A DNA stretch of 64,000 bases from HGM05232 sp036661515 (lineage in GTDB: Bacteria; Bacteroidota; Bacteroidia; Bacteroidales; Muribaculaceae), in the NCBI GenBank assembly GCA_036661515.1, contig JAVWYO010000001.1, forward strand, positions 17,179-81,178, written 5' to 3'. The notes under the pieces were generated by a model. It was not told the DNA's origin and searched no databases. It saw nothing but the letters and a program-made list of their open reading frames with translations. A program made the translations under genes and the position numbers. This document shows positions 47,119-55,912 of the stretch, piece after piece; the first letter of the stretch is position 1, and the number at the start of each line of letters is the position of its first letter.

Positions 47119-47155
47119 AATCCTGTATAAGCCATAGAGTCTATGCAGGATTTTT
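47119..47155 (+). terminator. Terminator after the Dabb gene
   Basis: A nested stem with outer arms AATCCTG / CAGGATT (47119-47125, 47146-47152) and inner arms CATAG / CTATG, followed by a T run. The converging ABC-F gene ends at 47157. Confidence 0.7.
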
Positions 47156-47156
47156 A

Positions 47157-49025
47157 TTATTGTTCCTTTTCTGATAATTCAAGCCATCTGAGCTCCTTTT
47201 CATCAATAAGCGCAATGATTTCACTTATACGTATTGACTTTTCTGTAATATTAGGAATATCTGTTCGTCCACTATTGAATAACTCTTCAATCTCGGATTT
47301 CTCAAGTTCAAGCGATTTCAAATCAACTGCCAATGTTTCAAGTTCTTTTCGTTCTTTAAACGATAATTTATTGACAGTTTTAGTTTGTATAGTCTTTGCC
47401 TTTTCAATAGATTGAGTTTTTTGCTTTTCTATTTCAGCAATTTCTTTATCTTTCAATGTACGCCACTCTCTAAAGTCGGAATAATTTCCAGGAAAATCTT
47501 TTATTTTGCCATCACCTTCAAATACAAATAGGTGATCTACTGTTTTGTCCATAAAGAAGCGGTCATGCGAAATAATTATTACACACCCTTTAAATTTTTC
47601 GATATAATCTTCAAGAATTTCAAGTGTTATAATATCCAAATCATTTGTAGGCTCATCTAAGATTAGAAAATTAGGCTTGCGCATGAGTATTGTTGCTAAG
47701 TATAATCTTCGTTTCTCTCCACCACTAAGTTTTGAGATATATTTTTGTTGATCTGATGGTGAAAATAGAAAAAGTTGAAGAAATTGTGATGCTGTATATC
47801 GTGTCTTTTCATCAAATACAATAACTTCAGCAATATCCTGCATCATGTCGAGAACTTTTTTTGACTCATCGAATTGTAGTCCATCTTGGCTATAATAGCC
47901 AAAACTAACAGTCTCCCCAATATCAAAGGCTCCATTATCAGGTTCAACGTCACCCAATAATAACTTTATAAAAGTAGATTTTCCAACGCCGTTATTTCCT
48001 ACAATTCCGAGCTTTTCATATCGTGCAAAAATATAATTAAAATCATCAAGAATAATCTTTGAGTCAAATTTCTTTGAAATATGCTTTGCTTCAAATATTT
48101 TTGAGCCAATGTATGATGATTTGATGCTAAGTTCTACCGAAGAATCATCACGTGATACTTTCGACTTCTTTTCAAGATCATAGAAAGCATCAATTCTATA
48201 TTTTGCCTTTGTTGCTCGTGCCTGTGGCTGACGACGCATCCAATCAAGCTCTGTTCTCAATAAATTTTTAGCCTTAGACACCTCAGCATTTTGAGCATCA
48301 ATTCGTTCAGCTCTTTTCTCGATGTAATAATTATAATTACCAGCATAGCTATAAATCAATTGTTGGTCAATCTCTATGATTTTATTACACACATTATCTA
48401 AGAAGTAACGATCATGTGTAACCATTAGCAATGTTATGCGATTGCGAGAAAGATAACCCTCCAACCATTCTATCATATCAATATCAAGGTGATTTGTAGG
48501 CTCATCAAGAATAAGGAACTCAGGTTTATTTATAAGGACTCGCGCAAGTGCCACACGCTTAACCTGCCCCCCTGATAATTGCTTAATAGGCTGATTATAA
48601 TCTGAAATTTTTAATTGAGAGAGTATTTGTTTAAATCGATCCTCATAATCCCATGCGTCGGCAGAATCCATTAGCGGAATAAGATCCGTGATATCTTCAT
48701 TATTTGCCAATGCCTTTTCGTAGCGACGAAGTATTTGCGAAGCCTCGTCGTCAGAATATAGACATGTTTCAATAACACTGAGATTAATATCAAAATTAGG
48801 AAGCTGCTCAAGATATCCAATACGTAAATCATTGCGAAAAACTACATTTCCTGAATCATGTGATTCACTTCCTGCTATAATTCGGAGTAAGGTTGTCTTT
48901 CCTGTTCCATTTTTTGCAATAAGACCTATCTTATCGCCTTCAAAAACGCCAAATGTAATACTATCTAAAAGGACTTTATCGCCAAACGATTTCGTGAGAT
49001 TTTCAACTTGAAGGAAACTTGCCAT
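47157..49025 (-). CDS. ABC-F family ATPase, Uup-like
   Basis: A 622-residue soluble ABC protein. NBD1: Walker A KNGTGKTT, signature LSGGQVKRVA, Walker B LILDEPTNHLD. NBD2: [29 protein letters not shown]. Both ATP sites appear complete. The linker contains the helical EL/PtIM-like segment (RTELDWMRRQPQARATKAKYRIDAFYDLEKKS), strongly conserved in Uup-like proteins, and the last 75 residues form a coiled coil (KLSFKERKELETLAVDLKSLELEKSEIEELF). The gene is the third ABC-F gene in the window and is transcribed away from the LolC/E-type gene cluster only 68 bases upstream. Confidence 0.9.
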   Translation of the reverse strand: MASFLQVENLTKSFGDKVLLDSITFGVFEGDKIGLIAKNGTGKTTLLRIIAGSESHDSGNVVFRNDLRIGYLEQLPNFDINLSVIETCLYSDDEASQILRRYEKALANNEDITDLIPLMDSADAWDYEDRFKQILSQLKISDYNQPIKQLSGGQVKRVALARVLINKPEFLILDEPTNHLDIDMIEWLEGYLSRNRITLLMVTHDRYFLDNVCNKIIEIDQQLIYSYAGNYNYYIEKRAERIDAQNAEVSKAKNLLRTELDWMRRQPQARATKAKYRIDAFYDLEKKSKVSRDDSSVELSIKSSYIGSKIFEAKHISKKFDSKIILDDFNYIFARYEKLGIVGNNGVGKSTFIKLLLGDVEPDNGAFDIGETVSFGYYSQDGLQFDESKKVLDMMQDIAEVIVFDEKTRYTASQFLQLFLFSPSDQQKYISKLSGGEKRRLYLATILMRKPNFLILDEPTNDLDIITLEILEDYIEKFKGCVIIISHDRFFMDKTVDHLFVFEGDGKIKDFPGNYSDFREWRTLKDKEIAEIEKQKTQSIEKAKTIQTKTVNKLSFKERKELETLAVDLKSLELEKSEIEELFNSGRTDIPNITEKSIRISEIIALIDEKELRWLELSEKEQ

Positions 49026-49057
49026 TAATTTAAATTTATTTTTATGCCGTATGAATG

Positions 49058-49065
49058 CAAAGATA
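49058..49065 (-). promoter_or_regulatory. -7 element of the minus-strand ABC-F gene
   Basis: TATCTTTG on the minus strand, about 32 bases before the start codon, followed by CATTC; no -33 element is clear. Confidence 0.45.
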
Positions 49066-49093
49066 CGAAATACTTCGAGAAATAGTCTTCAAG

Positions 49094-50350
49094 CTATTCA
49101 AATCGAATAGAGGCCGAAGGCTTTATAGTAGAAATAATATATGATGGTAATAATAGCGTAATATACGCAATTATTATAATTCCAATATTTAGGATAACAA
49201 TATATAGCCAATTAATATCAATCGGGACAAAAGACATATAATAAGCTTCTGGATTTAACTTTATTAGATGAAAAAACTTTTGAGCCATTGCCAACGACAA
49301 TCCTATTGTGTTTCCTATGATAATTGCACGTAATATTAGTTTTTGAGTAAGCAGTATGAAAATATTTCTTATTGAACTATTGCATGCTCCAAGTGCCTTT
49401 AAAACGCCAATCATATTTATTCTTTTCAATACAATGATAAGCAACCCAGCTATAAGTGTAAAATTAGATACTGCAATCATTAGAATGAGTATAATAACAA
49501 CATTCATATCAAGAAGATCCAGCCATGCAAAATAAGATATGTTTGTTTCCTTAGTATTAGTAACGTCATATATTATAGCATTATTTTGCTCTTTATAGTT
49601 TAACTTAATGAGCGTGGAAGAAATAGTATAGGCATTATCTTCAATATTTTTAAAATCCTTACATTTAATTCCAATATAAGAACCTTCATTAGGCAACCAA
49701 CCATTGATTTGTTGCACTATTTTAATGTTCCCAAGAATGAAAGCATTATCAAAATCCTCAAAGTCGGTATTAAAAATGCCTACAATCTTTGAGTTACGAA
49801 CTTTCACTTTTTCATCAATAAAATAGGTAAGAATCTTATCACCGATTTTCAAATTTAACTGCTTTGCTATTGATTGTGATAGGACTATTTCTGAAATGGG
49901 GGCATCATCTGAATTATTAGGAACTCGACCTTCAATAATACTTTTATTGATATAGTTCCAATCATAATTTTTATCTACTCCTCTAAATACAATACCTTTA
50001 AAATCTTTGTCCGTTTTTATAATCGCTGGTTTTTCTGCAATAAGTTCAAGCGATTTAATAAATGACAGGGAGTCACATAGCTCCTTACATAAAACATCTT
50101 TATTAACTTTAGTATTATTTGTTGATTGTGAAAAAGAACTATTTGATATTTTTATGTGAGAGTCAAGATCATATATTTTATTAGCTATCTCATTTTTAAA
50201 ACCACACACTATTGTTATCGATAATATCATTATAACAATAGCAAGAACTATTCCAAGCACTGCAATATTTAATATGGGAGTAGATGAAGTTATATTATTT
50301 TCATCGGCTCCCAATTTTAATTTTCGTGCTATAAATAGTTCAAATTTCAT
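49094..50350 (-). CDS. LolC/E-type ABC transporter permease (FtsX domain)
   Basis: A 418-residue inner-membrane protein of the MacB/LolC family that extracts lipoproteins from the inner membrane. The N-terminal FELFIARKLKL and the first helix (LNIAVLGIVLAIVIMILSITIV) are typical, a periplasmic domain spans about 50-270, and three helices follow (about 280-305, 325-350, 380-405). The C-terminal FtsX region has RINMIGVLKALGACNSSIRNIF, the coupling helix to the ATPase. No ATPase (LolD) gene is adjacent. It overlaps the aminotransferase gene by 4 bases, implying translational coupling. Confidence 0.88.
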   Translation of the reverse strand: MKFELFIARKLKLGADENNITSSTPILNIAVLGIVLAIVIMILSITIVCGFKNEIANKIYDLDSHIKISNSSFSQSTNNTKVNKDVLCKELCDSLSFIKSLELIAEKPAIIKTDKDFKGIVFRGVDKNYDWNYINKSIIEGRVPNNSDDAPISEIVLSQSIAKQLNLKIGDKILTYFIDEKVKVRNSKIVGIFNTDFEDFDNAFILGNIKIVQQINGWLPNEGSYIGIKCKDFKNIEDNAYTISSTLIKLNYKEQNNAIIYDVTNTKETNISYFAWLDLLDMNVVIILILMIAVSNFTLIAGLLIIVLKRINMIGVLKALGACNSSIRNIFILLTQKLILRAIIIGNTIGLSLAMAQKFFHLIKLNPEAYYMSFVPIDINWLYIVILNIGIIIIAYITLLLPSYIISTIKPSASIRFE

Positions 50351-51546
50351 ATAGTGCGACCCGGGTAGGACTCAAGAGCCTTAGCCAATACAATTAATGC
50401 TTTAGCAAGTTCTTCTTTCTTAATTACATACGCCATGCGTACTTCATTTTTGCCAAGTCCCTCTGTTGTATAAAATCCTGACGCTGGCGCCATAAAAATT
50501 GTTTGACCTTCAAATTGAAATTCTTTTAAACACCATTCACAGAAAATATCAGCATCATCAACTGGCAATTTTGCGACGGTATAAAATGCACCCATAGGAA
50601 TAGGGGAGTAGCATCCGGGAATTTTATTTATTCCATCGATAAGGAAATTACGACGCTCTACATATTCATTATATGTATCAAGCATATAATCTGGTGTAGC
50701 ATCAATAGATGCTTCAGCAACAATTTGCCCTAATAAAGGTGGACTTAATCTTGCTTGACAAAATTTCATCACATTCTTCTTAAGCTCTTTATGCTTTGTT
50801 ATAATTGCGCCTATTCTTATTCCACATTCGCTATAACGCTTCGATACAGAGTCTATAAGAACAACTTGCTCCTCAATACCTGGAAGATGGAAAGCTGAAA
50901 TATATGGAGCTCCTGTATAGCAAAATTCTCGATACACCTCATCAGAGAATAAAAATAAATCATATTTTTTAACGATGTCACGCAACTGATTCATCTCTTT
51001 TTGAGTGTAAAGATAGCCAGTAGGATTATTTGGGTTACATATAAGAATGCCCTTAGTCTTAGGTGTAATTAACTTTTCAAATTTTTCTATAGGCGGTAGT
51101 GCAAATCCCTCATCAATAGAAGATGGTATAGTCTTTATTACAGCTCCTGCCGAGATAGCAAATGCCATATAATTGGCATAAGCAGGTTCTGGGACTATAA
51201 TCTCGTCGCCTGGATCAAGACAAGCCATAAAGGCAAACAGTACAGCTTCAGAGCCTCCTGTTGTGATGATAATATCATCAACATCAACATTGATATTAAA
51301 TCTACTATAATAAGTTACCAACTTTTGACGCAATGATTTTAGACCATCTGAAGGACTATATTCTAAAACAGTTCTATCTATATGCTTCAATGCTTCGAGA
51401 GCATTTGGTGGCGTAGGAAGGTCGGGCTGACCTATATTTAGATGATAAACCTTAACGCCTCTTTCTTTTGCAGCATTTGATAATGGGACCAATTTCCGTA
51501 TTGGCGAAGCAGGCATTATAATACCTCTCTGGGATATATTTGGCAT
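50347..51546 (-). CDS. PLP-dependent aminotransferase, class I/II fold
   Basis: A 399-residue cytoplasmic enzyme transferring an amino group from an amino acid to a 2-oxo acid. The start MPNISQRGIIMPASPIRKLVPL is chosen because a -7 promoter element (51574-51581) lies inside the 5' extension of a longer frame reaching 51615. The substrate-anchoring GQPDLPTPP is at the N-terminus, TTGGSEAVLFA and NPNNPTGYLY follow, and the PLP-binding Lys lies in DSVSKRYSECGIRIG. Aspartate or another acidic/aromatic amino acid is the likely substrate, not determinable here. It is followed by the LolC/E-type gene with a 4-base overlap. Confidence 0.9.
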   Translation of the reverse strand: MPNISQRGIIMPASPIRKLVPLSNAAKERGVKVYHLNIGQPDLPTPPNALEALKHIDRTVLEYSPSDGLKSLRQKLVTYYSRFNINVDVDDIIITTGGSEAVLFAFMACLDPGDEIIVPEPAYANYMAFAISAGAVIKTIPSSIDEGFALPPIEKFEKLITPKTKGILICNPNNPTGYLYTQKEMNQLRDIVKKYDLFLFSDEVYREFCYTGAPYISAFHLPGIEEQVVLIDSVSKRYSECGIRIGAIITKHKELKKNVMKFCQARLSPPLLGQIVAEASIDATPDYMLDTYNEYVERRNFLIDGINKIPGCYSPIPMGAFYTVAKLPVDDADIFCEWCLKEFQFEGQTIFMAPASGFYTTEGLGKNEVRMAYVIKKEELAKALIVLAKALESYPGRTI

Positions 51547-51573
51547 TCTTAGTTCTTTATAATTAATTTGATA

Positions 51574-51581
51574 CAAAAATA
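51574..51581 (-). promoter_or_regulatory. -7 element of the aminotransferase-permease operon
   Basis: TATTTTTG on the minus strand, about 27 bases before the ATG at 51546; no -33 consensus. Confidence 0.4.
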
Positions 51582-51683
51582 AGCATAAATGAGGAGATAA
51601 CACATAAGTAGTCAAAAATAATTATTTTATCAACCCACATATAATCTCATAGATATGTTTATAGCATGTATCTAATAGAAAAT

Positions 51684-51920
51684 TTACAAATCATCATCTT
51701 CACTTAGGCTATCCCATATCGATTCTTGATTTTCTATAAGCTCTTCAATATATTCTGCATATCCAGTTTTTATTGAATATCCAAGATCATCACACCATTC
51801 TTTATAAGATGATTTTAACCCCTCATCTTCATGCATCATTTTTATAAATTCACTTTCTGCAATGTCAGCACTCTTGTAGTGCTCTAATAATTGTTGCAAA
51901 AATTCAGATATATTGGTCAT
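51684..51920 (-). CDS. Small acidic conserved Bacteroidales protein
   Basis: A 78-residue acidic protein without signal or membrane segment. The pattern EFIKMMHEDEGLKSSYKEWCDDLGYS ... YIEELIENQESIWDSLSEDDDL resembles a small protein I recall from other Bacteroidales (YREWC and a terminal DDxWxxL...DE motif), which supports a real gene. Function unknown; it may be a helical binding partner. It stands alone, 137 bases from the aminotransferase start. Confidence 0.75.
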   Translation of the reverse strand: MTNISEFLQQLLEHYKSADIAESEFIKMMHEDEGLKSSYKEWCDDLGYSIKTGYAEYIEELIENQESIWDSLSEDDDL

Positions 51921-51950
51921 ATTAGTCAGATTTTACAGGTTATTCCTCCC

Positions 51951-51958
51951 CAAATATA
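51951..51958 (-). promoter_or_regulatory. -7 element of the 78-residue gene
   Basis: TATATTTG on the minus strand, 30 bases before the start codon; no -33 consensus. Confidence 0.4.
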
Positions 51959-52081
51959 ACAATTTATTTGATAATAAGATGTGTAAGTACGCAAAATTTT
52001 GATAGTAATATAAAAGAATTACAGATAAACATTTTTTAATTGCTAAGCGTTAAATAGATAATAAATTTAATAACTCATATT

Positions 52082-52675
52082 ATGAAAAAAATCTTTTATT
52101 TGTTTGTCATTGCATTGCTATTTGCAAGTTGTAGCCCGTTTTCTCTCATTAATAGCACGGTTTATAATAATGCCGATTTAAGTACTTACAATACTTTTAG
52201 AATAGTAAGTCTTAATGATGGGAAATTGCCTCCTGGAATGGGACTTGTTGGATATTATAATATCTCTGCTGCAATTCGGGAGCAGATGCTTAATCGTGGA
52301 TTTACTGAAAATCCTAATTCTGATTTATTGGTAAATATTGCTTTAACGGTTCAACAACAAATCGATACAGAACCTATAATTCCTCCAGGATATTCTCTAT
52401 ATAATGGATATTATCCTTATTACATGTATCCTCGTAACCTTTACTGGCAAGGCTATTATTCTAATGCAAAAGTAATAACAGATATTTATAAAGAGGGCGT
52501 TCTTACTATGGAAATGGTAAATATTGCAGAAAAGCTACCGTTGTATTCTTCGTCGGTATCAACAATTCTCAATCCTGGACAAGCTCAATTAAAAAATTTA
52601 AATGAGATTGCTGATGCAGTAAAGATACTATTCTCACAATTTCCTGTTCCTTTATTGCCTCAATATAAAAAATAG
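52082..52675 (+). CDS. DUF4136 family lipoprotein
   Basis: A 197-residue predicted lipoprotein: signal peptide MKKIFYLFVIALLFASC with lipobox Cys17. The body opens with DLSTYNTFRIV, the characteristic DUF4136 start, has AIREQMLNRGFTENPNSDLLVNI in the middle (the family's conserved DL segment) and a Tyr/Pro-rich stretch (PPGYSLYNGYYPYYMYP) before the C-terminal half. Function unknown; such proteins are attached to the inner or outer membrane. Followed by the small 76-residue gene with its own promoter. Confidence 0.85.
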   Translation: MKKIFYLFVIALLFASCSPFSLINSTVYNNADLSTYNTFRIVSLNDGKLPPGMGLVGYYNISAAIREQMLNRGFTENPNSDLLVNIALTVQQQIDTEPIIPPGYSLYNGYYPYYMYPRNLYWQGYYSNAKVITDIYKEGVLTMEMVNIAEKLPLYSSSVSTILNPGQAQLKNLNEIADAVKILFSQFPVPLLPQYKK

Positions 52676-52703
52676 TGAATAATTAGTGTTTATTCACGGA
52701 GCT

Positions 52704-52720
52704 GTGCATGTTAGTTGCAC
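52704..52720. promoter_or_regulatory. Inverted repeat upstream of the 76-residue gene
   Basis: GTGCA-N7-TGCAC lies 10 bases upstream of the TAACTTTG -7 element, where a repressor could block the promoter. It could equally be a weak terminator for the DUF4136 gene. Confidence 0.3.
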
Positions 52721-52730
52721 GTGTGGACAA

Positions 52731-52738
52731 TAACTTTG
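52731..52738 (+). promoter_or_regulatory. -7 element of the 76-residue gene
   Basis: TAACTTTG fits TAnnTTTG and is 36 bases before the ATG at 52775; no -33 TTTG at the expected distance. Confidence 0.4.
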
Positions 52739-52774
52739 TATCAGAAATTAATCCACACTTTAATACTAAAAGAT

Positions 52775-53005
52775 ATGAACAGCTCTATTGTTATTTCTGA
52801 AAATGTAATAAATACTATTAGTTCACTACAGCCTGATGAACAAAAGGCAGTGTTTAATGCTTTTGCTTGTGATAAAATACTAAAAGTAAAACGAGACTTT
52901 GAATTATCACCACTTCAAGAGATATTATATGCAATAGTATGTGACTATATCAAACGAGATTCACTAAGATATTCTAATTCTATACGAGAACAAACTATGG
53001 CATAA
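52775..53005 (+). CDS. Small conserved Bacteroidales protein of unknown function
   Basis: From ATG 52775 (MNSSIVISENVINTISSLQPDE) this is a 76-residue soluble protein; a longer frame from TTG 52715 would start upstream of the promoter and is rejected. The body (INTISSLQPDEQKAVFNAFACDKIL ... LSPLQEILYAIVCDYIKRDSLRYS) is helical. I recall similarly built small proteins in other Bacteroides (ISESV..SISSL...Q..IY...YVK.D), but no function. Flanked by its own promoter and a terminator, so it is monocistronic. Confidence 0.65.
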   Translation: MNSSIVISENVINTISSLQPDEQKAVFNAFACDKILKVKRDFELSPLQEILYAIVCDYIKRDSLRYSNSIREQTMA

Positions 53006-53066
53006 TTATTTCGTGATATAATATATTGTCCGAAAAAATTACTTGAAAAAACACACATTTTTCGTT

Positions 53067-53099
53067 CAAAGCTCCAATTTATGTTGGGGCTTTGATTTT
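53067..53099 (+). terminator. Terminator after the 76-residue gene
   Basis: An 11-bp stem CAAAGCTCCAA / TTGGGGCTTTG with a G-U pair, then ATTTTT. Confidence 0.7.
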
Positions 53100-53103
53100 T
53101 AAA

Positions 53104-53134
53104 TTTGAATATTGGTTTTTTTATAATACTTTTG
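53104..53134 (+). promoter_or_regulatory. Promoter of the DUF4836 gene
   Basis: TTTG at 53104-53107, 19 bases, TACTTTTG at 53127-53134: a full consensus match 36 bases before the start codon. Confidence 0.65.
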
Positions 53135-53170
53135 GAGTCAGAATACTAATCATTACATAAAATTTAAGTT

Positions 53171-54712
53171 ATGAAAAAAATCAATCTCCTATTTGTAATA
53201 CTATTATCGTTGATTATTACCTCTTGTTCATCAGATGATAAAGATATTCTTTCTTTAATTCCTGAAGATGCGACGGCTGTTGTTGGAATTAATGTCAAAT
53301 CATTAATAAAAAAGTCTGGAATCTCTTTGAATAATGATGGAAGTTTAAAAATTCCAGATTCATTCAAATCGATATTACAAGATAATAAAAATGACTATGA
53401 ATTTTTTAAAGAATTGCCCAATAGTGGTATTGACTTTGATAATAACGCTTTTATGTTTTGTACAAGTACCGACTTTGATTTTGCATTGCTTATTAGATTA
53501 AAAGACAGTGAAAATTTTGAAAAATTCCTATCAAAATATGCTAAAGAGCTTATCAAAGTAAACAGTGATTATAAATATTATGTTGCAAATAGTCGCATCA
53601 TAATGTTTTCACAAAAGACACTCCTTATTGCTTATAAAAATAATAATACTGGAAATGACGATCTCATAGAAAAGGGAATTAGCGTTTTTAAAGCCAAAAC
53701 TAAGAATTTTACCAATAATAAAGATGCAATATCATTTCTCGACAACTCAGATGATATGTTGGCATACATTAATTATAAAAAATTAGGTAGCAACTTACAA
53801 TATCTCTTGCAAGATAAGGGGTCTATCGGTCAAATCCAAATGGCTCAAGAGCTTTTTGGTAGCATAGATGCAGCTACATTTCGATTAAATTTCAATAAAG
53901 ATAATGTTTCGGTAAATGGTGAATGTAAGACACAGAAAAATTCAGAGTATATAACTATATGCGAAAAAATCATAGATAAACCATCTTCAGAATTTTTAAA
54001 ACTATATCCTGCAAATATTGATAATATAATGTCTATTTCAATCAATGGGAAAGGACTAATGGAAATAGAAGAGCTAAAAAACATCATTGGCAAGTTAGCA
54101 GCAAACCCTTTAATTCCAATAAATGATATTGTAACTGTGATTGAAAATATTAATGGACCTATCTCTTTTGGGTCAAAGATGTCGCAAGATATTAATACAT
54201 CGGGTTATATGTTGAGCGTTAAAACTAAAGATGCTAATCATTTAATATCAACACTAAAGAATGCTTTATCATTGTTTGGAATACCATTGACAAAGAATGG
54301 AACAGCATACTCTTGCGTATTTGATGAAATGAAAATCACGATGGGCGAGCAAGATGGATATGTGTATTTAAAATCAAATTTTGACGTAACAAGTACTGAT
54401 GTCGCATATTCTAATGATGTTCTTCGCAATTTATACTCTAAATCCAGTGGTGGTATGTATTTTAATTTAGAATCTGGTGCTAAGTTAATGCTCGGTAATA
54501 ATGACTATAAAGGATATATTACGTCAGGAATGACATCGCCAAAGGATTTTGATGCGATGTTAATGATAACAGAACCTAAATCAACTAATTCATTACAAAC
54601 AATTTTGGAGCTGTCCTTTAAAGCCGATTCCATTGGCAATGCAAAAACAATAGATAATCCAGATATAGATATTATGGCAGAACCTATTGATAAGATGGAG
54701 CCTGTGGAATAG
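53171..54712 (+). CDS. DUF4836 family lipoprotein
   Basis: A 513-residue predicted lipoprotein with signal peptide MKKINLLFVILLSLIITSC (Cys19). The family start LSLIPEDATAVVGINVKSLIKKSG is recognisable, followed by two similar beta-rich halves: FMFCTSTDFDFALLIRLKD (first) and YMLSVKTKDANHLISTLKNALS (second), with AINYKKLG-type repeats between. The C-terminal 30 residues are acidic and methionine/proline rich (PDIDIMAEPIDKMEPVE). Function unknown; the proteins are surface or periplasmic and common in gut Bacteroidales, usually monocistronic as here. Confidence 0.87.
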   Translation: MKKINLLFVILLSLIITSCSSDDKDILSLIPEDATAVVGINVKSLIKKSGISLNNDGSLKIPDSFKSILQDNKNDYEFFKELPNSGIDFDNNAFMFCTSTDFDFALLIRLKDSENFEKFLSKYAKELIKVNSDYKYYVANSRIIMFSQKTLLIAYKNNNTGNDDLIEKGISVFKAKTKNFTNNKDAISFLDNSDDMLAYINYKKLGSNLQYLLQDKGSIGQIQMAQELFGSIDAATFRLNFNKDNVSVNGECKTQKNSEYITICEKIIDKPSSEFLKLYPANIDNIMSISINGKGLMEIEELKNIIGKLAANPLIPINDIVTVIENINGPISFGSKMSQDINTSGYMLSVKTKDANHLISTLKNALSLFGIPLTKNGTAYSCVFDEMKITMGEQDGYVYLKSNFDVTSTDVAYSNDVLRNLYSKSSGGMYFNLESGAKLMLGNNDYKGYITSGMTSPKDFDAMLMITEPKSTNSLQTILELSFKADSIGNAKTIDNPDIDIMAEPIDKMEPVE

Positions 54713-54734
54713 AAAGGTATTTAAGCATTTTCAT

Positions 54735-54770
54735 AATAGTTACACCTGCTTTTTAGGTGTAACTATTTTT
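54735..54770 (+). terminator. Terminator after the DUF4836 gene
   Basis: Perfect 13-bp arms AATAGTTACACCT / AGGTGTAACTATT with a 7-nt loop and TTT after the stem. Confidence 0.8.
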
Positions 54771-54876
54771 CTATTGCCATATATATGCGTTAATTATGCT
54801 TAATAGGTGAGTGTATGGCTTGTTTTTGTGTCGCTCCTCACGTTTGTAACATACTTGTGCTCAATTATTTGGCATA

Positions 54877-54904
54877 GAAAAGGAGAGATATTTATTATCT
54901 CTCC
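54877..54904 (-). terminator. Terminator after tRNA-Gln (minus strand)
   Basis: 9-bp arms GGAGAGATA / TATCTCTCC with a 5-nt loop, just 3' of the tRNA on the minus strand, followed there by TTTTC. Confidence 0.75.
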
Positions 54905-54907
54905 TTG

Positions 54908-54978
54908 TTGTCCAGGAAGGACTCGAACCCTCACTAGCGGAACCAGAATCCGAGGTGCTACCATTACACCACTGGACA
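54908..54978 (-). tRNA. tRNA-Gln, anticodon CTG
   Basis: The minus strand folds as a cloverleaf: acceptor TGTCCAG / CTGGACA, D arm GTGT...GCAC, anticodon loop TTCTGGT with CTG at 54944-54946 on the plus-strand complement, and T arm GAGGG-TTCGAGT-CCTTC. CTG reads CAG, glutamine. The anticodon stem has four good pairs and a T-C mismatch at its top (positions 27-43). CCA is not encoded. A promoter of the TAACTTTGCACTC type lies directly upstream. Confidence 0.9.
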
Positions 54979-54988
54979 AAATCGAGTG

Positions 54989-55018
54989 CAAAGTTACTAA
55001 TTATTTTTAATGCTCAAA
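54989..55018 (-). promoter_or_regulatory. Promoter of tRNA-Gln
   Basis: On the minus strand: TTTG at 55018-55015, 18 bases, then TAACTTTG (54996-54989) followed by CACTC, the same TAnnTTTGCACTC form seen at two ABC-F genes. Confidence 0.6.
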
Positions 55019-55075
55019 GTTATACTTTGTCAAAATATAACCAATATTTTATTCTTAACTGTAATCTTGTCAAAT

Positions 55076-55807
55076 TTAGTCATTTCGATAAATAGAGGGA
55101 AGGGATTGCTGAATAGCTTTAAAGCTTTCTCTCATAACTATTTCGGTATTATGTCCATCGGTTGGTGGCATAATTGGCGAGTGAATTGTGAGTGTTATTT
55201 TTCCAGGCTTAATGTTATATGTCGTACGTGGCATAACGTTAAACGAACCGTTAATTGTAAGAGGGACTATGGGGAGGTTGAAATCCACTGCTAACTTAAA
55301 GGCTCCACGCTTAAAATCACGCATTTTACCATTCCATGTACGTGCACCCTCAGGGAAAACTACTAATGACATGCCATTTTGAAGGCGTTCTTTAGCGTTT
55401 GTCATAGTCATCTTAATTGCTGTTGCAGATGAACGATCAACCATTATGTGGCCAGCTCTTTTGCACGCATATCCTACGAATGGAATTTTTTCTAAGCTTT
55501 TCTTCATCATCCATCTAAAATTATGATTTAGATAGCCATAAATTGTAAAGATATCGAATGCTCCTTGATGATTTGCTACAAAAACATAAGATGTATTAGG
55601 CTCTATATTTTCATGACCAACAACATCTATTGTTACAAACATAATTTTACAAAAAAGTCGTGACCATAGATGAGCAGGGTAGTAGCCCCACCAAGAACTT
55701 CCACCAGCAAAACTCCCAATACTTGTTGCTAATGCTGTTATTAATGTAGCTATTAATAATAAAGGAATGGCTATAAACCATTGGTATATGAAAAATATAT
55801 AGGACAT
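55076..55807 (-). CDS. plsC: 1-acyl-sn-glycerol-3-phosphate acyltransferase
   Basis: Adds the second acyl chain in phosphatidic acid synthesis. The 243 residues contain an N-terminal membrane helix pair (about 5-30), the acyltransferase motif I NHQGAFD (His80, Asp85), motif II near KIPFVGYACKRAGHIMVDR, the motif III FPEGARTW and motif IV VPLTING. It is anchored in the inner membrane. Monocistronic, with a good promoter just upstream that overlaps the terminator of rprY. Confidence 0.9.
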   Translation of the reverse strand: MSYIFFIYQWFIAIPLLLIATLITALATSIGSFAGGSSWWGYYPAHLWSRLFCKIMFVTIDVVGHENIEPNTSYVFVANHQGAFDIFTIYGYLNHNFRWMMKKSLEKIPFVGYACKRAGHIMVDRSSATAIKMTMTNAKERLQNGMSLVVFPEGARTWNGKMRDFKRGAFKLAVDFNLPIVPLTINGSFNVMPRTTYNIKPGKITLTIHSPIMPPTDGHNTEIVMRESFKAIQQSLPSIYRND

Positions 55808-55829
55808 GACTTTATGACGATATTTTTTA

Positions 55830-55860
55830 CAAATTTAGTGCATCTGAAAGAAAAATGCAA
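55830..55860 (-). promoter_or_regulatory. Promoter of plsC
   Basis: On the minus strand: TTG (55860-55858), 20 bases, TAAATTTG (55837-55830). Its -33 part lies inside the terminator of rprY. Confidence 0.6.
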
Positions 55861-55886
55861 TATCAAATGAACTGATATTGCATTTT
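55852..55886 (-). terminator. Terminator after rprY
   Basis: Perfect 14-bp arms AAAATGCAATATCA / TGATATTGCATTTT with a 7-nt loop, 27 bases past the rprY stop, with a T run on the minus strand after the stem. Confidence 0.8.
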
Positions 55887-55912
55887 TTATTATCATATAA
55901 AAACAAGAATTT

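Noticed and set aside
51547..51615. 23-codon extension of the aminotransferase
   Set aside because: It spans the -7 promoter element and lacks similarity to the family; the start at 51546 is preferred.
54807..55010. Short plus-strand frame over the tRNA-Gln region
   Set aside because: It reads through the antisense of the tRNA and its terminator; composition and position argue against a gene.
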